This document shows positions 7,205 to 14,392 of a DNA stretch of 40,789 bases, piece by piece; within the stretch, counting starts at the first letter, position 1; each line of letters opens with the position of its first letter. Position numbers and translations under genes: made by a program. Location of the stretch: positions 1 to 40,789 of the forward strand of contig CANFMT010000023.1 of assembly GCA_947448415.1 (NCBI GenBank), in the 5' to 3' direction. Under the pieces are notes generated by a model. The model worked only from the letters and a program-made list of their open reading frames with translations. It was not told the DNA's origin and searched no databases. Source of the stretch: Burkholderiaceae bacterium. Lineage in GTDB: Bacteria > Pseudomonadota > Gammaproteobacteria > Burkholderiales > Burkholderiaceae.

Positions 7205-8407
7205 TTATGCGACTTCTTTGAGTAACTCGCGCAGCATGCTGCACATCTGACGGATTTCATCATCAGAGACATTCAAGGCTGGCATAAAACGCAATAGATT
7301 TGGTCTTGGCGAATTAATTAGCAAGCCCTCAGGGCTGCGATCACGTGCCAAGTCGACCAGTTTTGGGCCAATATCTTTGCCTAACATCAAGGCGCGTAAT
7401 AAACCTTCGCCCCGTTCGCCCTCGAGATCAAATTCAGTTGCAAGTTTGAGTAGTTCTGATTTGAGTAACTCGCCCTTGGCTTTAACGCTATCCAAAAATC
7501 CTGGCGCCAATAATTGTTGAATCACGCTAATGCCTACAGCGGTCATTAGAGGATTACCGTTATAGGTGCCGCCTTGATCGCCCGGTACAAAACAAGCCAC
7601 TGCATCGGTTGCTAGTAGGGCTGCTAGAGGTACACCTCCACCAATACCTTTGCCAAGGGTCATGATGTCTGGCTCAATACCGTAGTTTTGGTAGGCAAAG
7701 AGGGTGCCGGTACGACCGCAGCCTGCTTGCACCTCATCAGCAATGAGCAAGATATTATTTTCTTTGGTGAACCTGCGTAGTTCACGCATAAATTCTTTGG
7801 TAGCAGGGATTACGCCGCCTTCACCTTGAACAGGCTCAAGCATCACCGCAACTGTTTTATCGGTTACCAGTTTTTTTACTGATTCCAAGTCATTTAAATC
7901 CGCCTTGGGGAAGCCCGCCACTTGTGGGGCAAACATAGTGTCCCAGTTTGGTTTGCCGGAGGCGCTCATCGTTGCTAATGTGCGGCCATGAAAGCTGTGA
8001 TCAAAGGTAATAATCTCGAAGGCGCCGTTTTTATTGAGTTGGCCCCATTTGCGAGCCAGTTTAATTGCGCCCTCGTTTGCTTCGGCACCACTGTTTGCAA
8101 AAAAGACTTTGTTAAAGCAGCTATTGGCTGTGAGTAAATTGGATAAACCAATCATGGGCTCGTTATAGAACGCAGGACTTGGGTTAATTAATTTTTTTGC
8201 TTGGGCATTGAGTGCCTCAATCATTCCTGGGTTGCCATGACCCAAACAATTGACCGCCCAGCCTTGTAAGAAATCTAAATAACGCTTGCCATTGTTATCG
8301 GTCAACCAAGAGCCCTTACCCTCAACCATGATTACATCAGGGCGTTGGGTGATAAACATCACTGCATGGGTATCGATGGCTTCGATGGATTGGTTTGGCG
8401 TATTCAT
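7205..8407 (-). CDS. argD: Acetylornithine transaminase family aminotransferase
   Basis: A 400-residue class III PLP-dependent aminotransferase. Visible hallmarks are [17 protein letters not shown], which binds the cofactor phosphate, [13 protein letters not shown], the Walker-like [11 protein letters not shown] with the aspartate that pairs with the pyridine nitrogen, and the Schiff-base lysine in [12 protein letters not shown]. The best match by motif and length is ArgD, which converts N-acetylglutamate semialdehyde to acetylornithine in arginine synthesis and can also serve as succinyl-DAP aminotransferase in lysine synthesis. Ornithine or GABA transaminases are alternatives I cannot exclude. 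There is no SD before the ATG. It lies 77 bp after the ferredoxin reductase gene on the same strand and converges on livF. Confidence 0.85.
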   Translation of the reverse strand: MNTPNQSIEAIDTHAVMFITQRPDVIMVEGKGSWLTDNNGKRYLDFLQGWAVNCLGHGNPGMIEALNAQAKKLINPSPAFYNEPMIGLSNLLTANSCFNKVFFANSGAEANEGAIKLARKWGQLNKNGAFEIITFDHSFHGRTLATMSASGKPNWDTMFAPQVAGFPKADLNDLESVKKLVTDKTVAVMLEPVQGEGGVIPATKEFMRELRRFTKENNILLIADEVQAGCGRTGTLFAYQNYGIEPDIMTLGKGIGGGVPLAALLATDAVACFVPGDQGGTYNGNPLMTAVGISVIQQLLAPGFLDSVKAKGELLKSELLKLATEFDLEGERGEGLLRALMLGKDIGPKLVDLARDRSPEGLLINSPRPNLLRFMPALNVSDDEIRQMCSMLRELLKEVA

Positions 8408-8484
8408 ACTGGTTTTGGGTAATAAGTTAATAAAGACAAATCAGGTTTCTATTATCTCGCTGAATGGGCTTTCGGGCGTCCGAC

Positions 8485-9525
8485 TTAGCTAGTGGCCAAA
8501 TCTGCGGCGCTCGTAAAGGAATCAGCAAAGAATTCTTCCTCGGGTAGATGACATTTAGATGAAAAGTCACTCCTGGCAGCGTTCACCATTACTGGCGCTC
8601 CACAGGCATAGACCTGAAAGTCCTTCAGACTAGGGTGGTCATCAATCACGGCTTGATGAACAAAGCCTGTACGACCTTGCCATGCATCTTCGGCCAGGGC
8701 ATCTGAAATCACAGGCGTGTATTGAAACTCGACAATCTCTTTTTCCCATGTCTTACATAAATCATTTAAGTAGAGATCATTAGGGCGACGTCCACCCCAA
8801 TAAAGGTGTATTGGCCTATGAATCTTTTTGGCTGTCATCTGCTCAATGATGGATTTGATAGGCGCAAAACCAGTCCCTGCTGCTACAAAGATGATGGGCT
8901 TCTTGGAGTCTTCTCTTAAGAAGAAACTTCCAAGTGGGCCCTCAAAGCGCAAGATATCTTTTTCTTTTAGGGCTGGTGTAGCGGTCCCAAACACGAAGTC
9001 AGTAAATAAGCCGCCTGGCAGGTGGCGAATATGCAACTCAAGAGGACCCTCCTGGTCCGGTGCATTGGCAATCGAATAGGCCCGCCGCTGACCATCTTTT
9101 AAGAGAAACTCCAAATACTGCCCAGCCAGAAACTGAAAGCGTTCAGCCGCGGGCAATTGCAGTTTTAAAATCGCAACATCGCTACTAGGTTTGCTAATGG
9201 TATTGACTCGGCAGGGCACTTTTCTTATGGCAACATCCCCAGAGCCTTGAACCTCGCGTGCTTCGATGAGAAGGTCAGATTGAGGGTGGGCGCAGCAAAA
9301 CAAAATGCTGCCAGTCGTTTCATCTGCCTTGCTGAGAGCATTTTCACTATGCTGACCATGGGTAACTTGGCCTTCCACTACTTTGCCTTTACAGGAGCCA
9401 CAAGCGCCGTTTTTACAGCCGTAGGGAAGGTTAATGCCTTGACGAAGAGCGGCCTCCAGGATGGTTTCATCTTGGGTGACAGTAAATTGTTTACCGCTCG
9501 TTTTGAGCGTGACCTGATGAGACAC
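8485..9525 (-). CDS. 2Fe-2S ferredoxin/FAD/NAD reductase, CDP-6-deoxy-glucoseen reductase-like
   Basis: A three-domain electron-transfer flavoprotein of 346 residues. Residues 1-90 form a plant-type 2Fe-2S domain with C37-x4-C42-x2-C45 and a fourth cysteine at 77 or 78. FAD binding follows, with R-A-Y-S near 148-151, then a NAD domain with VAAGTGFAPIKS (about 214-225) and a C-terminal VYACGAP. Such proteins pass electrons from NAD(P)H to an oxygenase or similar partner. Homologs in Burkholderiales are often labelled CDP-6-deoxy-delta-3,4-glucoseen reductase, but no deoxysugar genes lie nearby, so that name should not be taken literally. I chose GTG at 9525 because AAAGGA sits 6 bases upstream; the ATG at 9531 is directly against that SD and TTG 9540 is before it. 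Confidence 0.87.
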   Translation of the reverse strand: MSHQVTLKTSGKQFTVTQDETILEAALRQGINLPYGCKNGACGSCKGKVVEGQVTHGQHSENALSKADETTGSILFCCAHPQSDLLIEAREVQGSGDVAIRKVPCRVNTISKPSSDVAILKLQLPAAERFQFLAGQYLEFLLKDGQRRAYSIANAPDQEGPLELHIRHLPGGLFTDFVFGTATPALKEKDILRFEGPLGSFFLREDSKKPIIFVAAGTGFAPIKSIIEQMTAKKIHRPIHLYWGGRRPNDLYLNDLCKTWEKEIVEFQYTPVISDALAEDAWQGRTGFVHQAVIDDHPSLKDFQVYACGAPVMVNAARSDFSSKCHLPEEEFFADSFTSAADLATS

Positions 9526-9548
9526 TCTCATTCCTTTCAATAAATCGT

Positions 9549-9554
9549 TACGAT
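9549..9554 (+). promoter_or_regulatory. -10 element for the SDR gene
   Basis: TACGAT lies seven bases before the ATG at 9562 and there is no SD. Transcription would start at or next to the ATG. An earlier in-frame ATG at 9553 overlaps this hexamer and would lie outside such a transcript. No clear -35 is seen. Confidence 0.4.
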
Positions 9555-9561
9555 GTTACTT

Positions 9562-10449
9562 ATGCAATCTTTTGGCAAACCTTCAATCCTGATCATTGGC
9601 TGCGGAGACATTGGTCTTCGAGTGGCGCGGCGGCTATCTCGAAGCCATCGTGTTTTTGCGCTCACTTCTCAGCAAAATCGTTTTCAAGAGCTGAGGGAGG
9701 CTGGCGCAATTCCAATCTTGGGAAATCTGGATCAACCAGAATCCTTGTGGCGTTTAAGTGGTTTAGCCCAAACTGTCATTCATTTAGCCCCACCTCAAAA
9801 CCAAGGAAATCGTGATTGCCGAACCCGCAACCTTATTCGAATTTTAGCCCAAGGATCTAATGCCGTCAGGCGCATAATCTATATCAGCACCACGGGCGTA
9901 TACGGCGATCATAGAGGGGCTCAAGTCGGTGAGGCAACCCCTCTTAGCCCACAAAGTGAGCGAGCCAAAAGAAGGGTAGATTCTGAGCGAGCACTTCGCT
10001 TGTGGGGCCCTGCAAATGGCGTAGCTGTCACTATTTTGCGTGTACCTGGAATTTACGCTGCCGATCGTTTGCCGATTGAGCGACTGCAAGCAAAAACTCC
10101 AGCACTGCTCCCTGAAGAGGATGCTTATTCCAACCATATTCATAGTGATGATTTAGCGCGGCTTGTTTGCGCAGCGGTTTACCATGGCAAGCCACAGCGA
10201 GTCATTAATACCTGTGATGGCGGCGAGACCAAGATGGGGGATTACTTTGATGAAGTGGCGGATGCCTTTGGATTGGCAAGAGCCCCAAGAATGCCTGGGG
10301 TCGAGTTACAAAAAATGGTCAGTCCAATGCTGTGGTCATTTATGCGCGAGTCACGCAGAGTGACTAACACTCGCCTGCATGAACTCAAAACACCACTACG
10401 CTATCCCAGCGTAGGGCATTTTCTCAAAACTATTTCCAAGAATCCTTAA
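9562..10449 (+). CDS. NAD(P)-dependent SDR/epimerase-like protein
   Basis: About 295 residues with an N-terminal Rossmann motif (ILIIGCGDIGLRVARRLS, a G-x-G-x-x-G pattern), a substrate-binding half with Y-I-S-T-T-G-V-Y-G-D-H and a later LRVPGIYAADRLPIERL, as in extended short-chain dehydrogenases. It resembles the YeeZ-like group found across Betaproteobacteria. The substrate is unknown. The canonical Y-x-x-x-K catalytic pair is not evident (the region reads PLSPQSERAKRRVDSERAL), so it may be a degenerate or atypical member. It is divergent from the ferredoxin reductase gene and its last 20 bases overlap the end of convergent glnS. Confidence 0.75.
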   Translation: MQSFGKPSILIIGCGDIGLRVARRLSRSHRVFALTSQQNRFQELREAGAIPILGNLDQPESLWRLSGLAQTVIHLAPPQNQGNRDCRTRNLIRILAQGSNAVRRIIYISTTGVYGDHRGAQVGEATPLSPQSERAKRRVDSERALRLWGPANGVAVTILRVPGIYAADRLPIERLQAKTPALLPEEDAYSNHIHSDDLARLVCAAVYHGKPQRVINTCDGGETKMGDYFDEVADAFGLARAPRMPGVELQKMVSPMLWSFMRESRRVTNTRLHELKTPLRYPSVGHFLKTISKNP

Positions 10450-12202
10450 GGCCAACGGTACGGTTAAATACTGGTTTGCCAGGTTTTGAATCGCTCTTGT
10501 CAGCCACAAAGTAGCCATGGCGCTCAAACTGAAAGCGATCTTCTGCTTTGACATCTTTCATGCAGGGTTCTAGGTAAGCAGCAATAGTTTGCTTAGAGTT
10601 CGGATTAATTGCGTCTAAGAAGTTCTTGTCGCCGCTATCTGGATGGGGATCCGTAAAGAGGTGATCATAGAGACGCACTTCAGCAGGCATAGCTTCTGCA
10701 GCGCTGATCCAATGGATATTACCCTTCACCTTGTAGTTATTGGAGCCTGGTGTTCCGCTCTTGCTGTCTGGGAAGTGAGTTACATTGACTTGTGTGACAT
10801 TGCCCTGCGCATCGGTTTCAAAGCCAGTGCATTCGACTACAAAGCCATGGCGCAAACGTACGCGGCTGCCGGGTTGGTCTCCAATGGGTGGATATAGCCT
10901 GAAGAAGCCTTTAATTGGCTCTTGCATAAAGTCATCTGCTTCAACCCAAAGCTCGCGGGTGAAATTAAATTCACGATTGCCCCACTCAGGGTGCTGTGGA
11001 TGACGTGGAGCCGAGCAAGCTTCTTTTGCTGACGCGTCAAAATTTTCAACTACGAGCTTGAGTGGTTTGAGTACTGCAGTAGCGCGTGGCGCTTTGGTTT
11101 CCAGATCATCGCGCAGTGCTTGGTCCAGGGTGCTCATATCAATCCAGCTATCCGCTTTAGAGACGCCAATGCGCTCGCAAAATAAACGAATGCTTTCTGG
11201 GGTATAGCCGCGACGACGGATGCCTACGATGGTTGGCATCCGTGGATCGTCCCAGCCTTCTACATGGTTTTCCTCGACCAGCTGCAATAACTTGCGTTTG
11301 CTAGTGATGGTGTAAGTTAGGTTGAGGCGTGCGAACTCGTATTGGTGTGGCACCGGATCCTTAAATACACCTAAATCTTTTAGGGAATTAACAATCCAGT
11401 CATACAGGGGGCGATTGTTCTCAAATTCCAGCGTGCAGATCGAGTGAGAGACGTTTTCTAGGGCATCAGAGATGCAATGCGTAAAGTCATAAAGCGGGTA
11501 AATACACCATTTACTGCCGGTACGGTGGTGATCGGTATGACGTATGCGATAAACCACTGGATCACGCATCACGATATTGGGGTGCGCCATATCAATCTTT
11601 AGTCGAAGAACATGTTCTCCATCTTTAAATTTGCCATCGCGCATATCGCGAAAGAGCTGCAGATTTTCTTCTGGGCTACGGTCGCGATAAGGACTGTTTT
11701 TGCCTGCTTGGCCAAAGTTACCGCGATTGGTGTGAATATCATCTGCGCTTTGACTGTCTACATAAGCCTTGCCATTCTGAATCAATATTTCAGCAAACTC
11801 ATAGAGGCGATCAAAATAATCGCTCGCATGATACAGATGAGTTCCCCAATCAAATCCAAGCCACTTCACTGCATCCAAAATACTGTCAGCGTACTCAATA
11901 TCTTCTTTAACTGGATTTGTATCGTCAAGACGCATATTGCAGCGAGCCCCGCCAGCTTGAGTGTTGTAGTCGGTTGCTAAACCAAAGTTCAAGCAAATAC
12001 TTTTAGCGTGACCAATATGAAGGTAGCCATTAGGTTCTGGCGGAAAGCGGGTAATGATTGAGGGGATGGCCTCGCCCGCTAAATTGGTACGCTGTGAAAA
12101 AGCACCGCTAGCTAAATCATGATCAATGATCTGGCGCAAGAAATTGGAGGGTTCGGCTACAGCGCCGGAATTTGCTTTGGAAGGTTTGCTATCTTGGGAC
12201 AT
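10430..12202 (-). CDS. glnS: Glutamine--tRNA ligase
   Basis: A class I aminoacyl-tRNA synthetase of about 590 residues. The HIGH motif is L-H-I-G-H at 61-65 within RFPPEPNGYLHIGHAKS, and the KMSKS counterpart is the GlnRS form ITSKRKL. Other markers are MRLDDTNPVKEDIEY, RHTDHHRTG and DDPRMPTIVGIRRRGYTPE; the C-terminal beta-barrel domains that read the anticodon are present. It charges tRNA-Gln directly. ATG 12202 is chosen over GTG 12208 because TACAAT at 12214-12209 directly precedes the GTG and places transcription near the ATG. There is no SD. A terminator of tctA lies upstream, so glnS should have its own promoter. The 3' end overlaps the convergent SDR gene by 20 bp. Confidence 0.97.
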   Translation of the reverse strand: MSQDSKPSKANSGAVAEPSNFLRQIIDHDLASGAFSQRTNLAGEAIPSIITRFPPEPNGYLHIGHAKSICLNFGLATDYNTQAGGARCNMRLDDTNPVKEDIEYADSILDAVKWLGFDWGTHLYHASDYFDRLYEFAEILIQNGKAYVDSQSADDIHTNRGNFGQAGKNSPYRDRSPEENLQLFRDMRDGKFKDGEHVLRLKIDMAHPNIVMRDPVVYRIRHTDHHRTGSKWCIYPLYDFTHCISDALENVSHSICTLEFENNRPLYDWIVNSLKDLGVFKDPVPHQYEFARLNLTYTITSKRKLLQLVEENHVEGWDDPRMPTIVGIRRRGYTPESIRLFCERIGVSKADSWIDMSTLDQALRDDLETKAPRATAVLKPLKLVVENFDASAKEACSAPRHPQHPEWGNREFNFTRELWVEADDFMQEPIKGFFRLYPPIGDQPGSRVRLRHGFVVECTGFETDAQGNVTQVNVTHFPDSKSGTPGSNNYKVKGNIHWISAAEAMPAEVRLYDHLFTDPHPDSGDKNFLDAINPNSKQTIAAYLEPCMKDVKAEDRFQFERHGYFVADKSDSKPGKPVFNRTVGLKDSWK

Positions 12203-12208
12203 AGCCAC

Positions 12209-12214
12209 ATTGTA
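12209..12214 (-). promoter_or_regulatory. -10 element for glnS
   Basis: On the minus strand TACAAT (12214 to 12209) is followed by six bases and then the ATG at 12202. Seventeen bases upstream is TTTATG, at best a weak -35. With no SD present, this predicts a leaderless glnS mRNA. Confidence 0.5.
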
Positions 12215-12235
12215 GAGAAAACCCCAAGACCCATA

Positions 12236-12265
12236 AAGAAAAAGCCCGCTAACTGCAGCGGGCTT
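12236..12265 (-). terminator. Intrinsic terminator of tctBA
   Basis: Read on the minus strand, AAGCCCGCT, loop GCAGTT, AGCGGGCTT is followed by TTTCTTT. It is a strong GC-rich hairpin with a T-rich tail, 22 bp after the tctA stop, and separates the transporter genes from glnS. Confidence 0.88.
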
Positions 12266-12287
12266 GTTTCTGGAGAGGTACCGGGAA

Positions 12288-13790
12288 TTAATCTTCCACG
12301 AACGCCTCTTCGCGAGTCTTCTTCACTGCTGGTAAAGCCACGATCACTACCAAGAGGGCTGCTGCTATCAGCAAACCTAAGGAAAGTGGGCGGGTTACGA
12401 ATGTTGTGAAGTCACCGCGTGATAACAAGAGGGCGCGACGGAAATTCTCTTCCATCATTGGGCCGAGCACGAAGCCCAAGAGCAATGGAGGAGGTTCGCA
12501 ACCCAGTTTGAAGAACAAGTAACCAATCAAACCGAAGGCAGCTGTTATATATACATCAAACACAGTGTTATTTACGGTGTACACGCCGATACAGCAGAAC
12601 ACCAAAATTGCTGGGTAGAGGAAGCGATAAGGAATCTTCAAGAGCTTGACCCAAATACCAATCAAAGGTAAGTTCAAGAGAATCAACATCACGTTACCAA
12701 TCCACATAGAGGCGATCAGACCCCAGAACAAAGCTGGGTTGCTGGTCATTACTTGTGGACCTGGTTGAATGTTGTGAATGGTCATCGCGCCAACCATCAA
12801 TGCCATTACTGCATTTGGTGGAATACCCAATGTGAGCAATGGAATAAATGATGTTTGAGCGGCAGCATTGTTTGCTGACTCTGGACCTGCAACACCTTCA
12901 ATCGCACCCTTACCAAACTCATGGCTGTACTTGGAGGATTTTTTCTCAACAGAGTAAGCGCCAAAGGCCGCTAAAGCTGCGCCGCCACCAGGCAAAATAC
13001 CTAAGATAGAGCCAATCGTTGTGCCGCGCAAAATCGATGGAATCATGCGCTTAATGTCTTGCTTGGTTGGGATCATGGTGGTCATCTTGTTCAAGAAGCC
13101 CTCATCCTCACCAGTTTTTTCAAGATTGCCCATGATTTCAGCAAAACCGAATACGCCCATCGCAACGGCAACGAAGCCAATACCGTCACTCAATTCAGGA
13201 ATATCAAACGCGTAGCGTGACACACCAGAGTTCACGTCGGTACCAATCAAGCCCATCAAGAGGCCTAAGATGATCATGCCAATCGCTTTAATCAAAGAGC
13301 CTGATGCCAACACAACAGCACCAATCAAGCCCAAGACCATTAAGGAGAAGTATTCAGCAGGGCCGAACTTAAATGCGAGCTGAGAAAGTGGTGCAGCAAA
13401 AGCTGCCAATACCAAAGTTGCTACGCAACCTGCAAAGAACGAACCCATACCAGCAGTAAACAATGCAACACCAGCTCGGCCATTTCGGGCCATTTGGTAT
13501 CCATCGATCGCGGTCACCACCGACGACGTCTCCCCCGGGATATTTAGCAAAATCGCTGTTGTAGAGCCGCCGTACTGTGAGCCGTAGTAAATACCGGCCA
13601 ACATAATTAAAGCGGCGATTGGAGGCAGAGCATAGGTAGCAGGCAAAAGCATTGCAATGGTTGCAATAGGGCCCAAGCCTGGCAATACGCCAATGAGAGT
13701 TCCCAAGACACAGCCGATAAGGCAGTACAGGAGGTTTTGAAGTGTGAACGCGGTATCGAAACCGAGCGCTAAGTTAGCAAATAAATCCAT
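12288..13790 (-). CDS. tctA: Tripartite tricarboxylate transporter large permease TctA
   Basis: A 500-residue polytopic protein with about eleven or twelve membrane segments and the TctA signatures: GTLIGVLPGLGPIATIAMLL near the N-terminus, YYGSQYGGSTTAILLNIPGE and, in the middle, LGILPGGGAALAAFGAYSVE with PESANNAAAQTSFIPLLTLG. TctA is the transport channel of a secondary tripartite system that takes up tricarboxylates such as citrate, or other organic acids, with a periplasmic receptor TctC. It lies 19 bp after tctB and ends at a terminator. No tctC or tctDE regulator gene is found beside it. Substrate cannot be predicted. Confidence 0.93.
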   Translation of the reverse strand: MDLFANLALGFDTAFTLQNLLYCLIGCVLGTLIGVLPGLGPIATIAMLLPATYALPPIAALIMLAGIYYGSQYGGSTTAILLNIPGETSSVVTAIDGYQMARNGRAGVALFTAGMGSFFAGCVATLVLAAFAAPLSQLAFKFGPAEYFSLMVLGLIGAVVLASGSLIKAIGMIILGLLMGLIGTDVNSGVSRYAFDIPELSDGIGFVAVAMGVFGFAEIMGNLEKTGEDEGFLNKMTTMIPTKQDIKRMIPSILRGTTIGSILGILPGGGAALAAFGAYSVEKKSSKYSHEFGKGAIEGVAGPESANNAAAQTSFIPLLTLGIPPNAVMALMVGAMTIHNIQPGPQVMTSNPALFWGLIASMWIGNVMLILLNLPLIGIWVKLLKIPYRFLYPAILVFCCIGVYTVNNTVFDVYITAAFGLIGYLFFKLGCEPPPLLLGFVLGPMMEENFRRALLLSRGDFTTFVTRPLSLGLLIAAALLVVIVALPAVKKTREEAFVED

Positions 13791-13809
13791 TTTTCAGAGT
13801 CCCGGTTCG

Positions 13810-14271
13810 TTATTGTTGTAGGAATACAGGCAGAAGTGGGAACTGAAGTTTCAGGCCCAACACAAATACTGAATAAGTAAATGCAACGAGGAAGGCGGCG
13901 TTAATTAAAGAGCCCTTCCAGGTAAATTCTTTACTTGCGCTAGCTGACACTAGTACTAACGCAACTACGGCAACCAAGAAACCCATTCTTGGTAGCAAAA
14001 GACCATACAGCACTACCGAACCAGTAATTTGACCAATGATCCGCCAATTGAATTTTGGAATGCTTTCAATGGCTGCTTTTGCGCTAAGTGATTTCACTAA
14101 AACTATCAAGCCTAGCAAGGCCATTAATAAGCCTAGGAAAAATGGGAAGTAGCCTGGGCCCATCTTGGCGGCCGTGCCCATTGGATACTGCAATGCCACG
14201 ATTGTGAAAAAGAGGCCGATGACCATATACATGATCCCTGCCCCAAAATCCCGTTGATTGCGAATTTTCAA
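13810..14271 (-). CDS. tctB: Tripartite tricarboxylate transporter small permease TctB
   Basis: A 153-residue protein with four hydrophobic segments and the TctB hallmark M-G-P-G-Y-F-P-F-F-L-G-L-L near residue 37. It is the small membrane subunit partnering TctA. The start codon is TTG at 14271: the SD AAGGAG lies exactly 6 bases upstream, and the resulting M-K-I-R-N-Q-R-D-F-G N-terminus is typical of the family. The next ATG would remove part of the first membrane segment. The gene is divergent from alaS across about 120 bp. Confidence 0.88.
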   Translation of the reverse strand: MKIRNQRDFGAGIMYMVIGLFFTIVALQYPMGTAAKMGPGYFPFFLGLLMALLGLIVLVKSLSAKAAIESIPKFNWRIIGQITGSVVLYGLLLPRMGFLVAVVALVLVSASASKEFTWKGSLINAAFLVAFTYSVFVLGLKLQFPLLPVFLQQ

Positions 14272-14356
14272 GTTGCTCTCCTTGTTGTCGGCTTAAATGC
14301 CGTTTTTATCAATGTTGTGCGATTGTAAGCTAGGATTGGGTGATCTTGGCAAGCGT

Positions 14357-14385
14357 TTGCCCTAGGCTAGTGCCAATGCGATAAT
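14357..14385 (+). promoter_or_regulatory. Promoter of alaS ending 7 bases before the ATG
   Basis: TTGCCC at 14357-14362 (4 of 6 to TTGACA), a 17-bp spacer, then GATAAT at 14380-14385 with a TGC extension directly upstream. The ATG of alaS begins after seven more bases, at 14393. This is the best-formed of the start-proximal promoters in the window and there is no SD, so the mRNA would start at or within a base or two of the ATG. Confidence 0.65.
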
Positions 14386-14392
14386 TATTTTC

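Noticed and set aside
8485..9525. Deoxysugar biosynthesis function for the ferredoxin reductase
   Set aside because: The common label for this family refers to CDP-deoxyglucose chemistry, but no sugar-nucleotide genes lie around it. A general electron-transfer role is all the sequence supports.
11612..11980. A 122-codon plus-strand frame inside glnS
   Set aside because: It lies wholly antisense to glnS, with no SD or promoter of note, and the translation has no recognisable domain.
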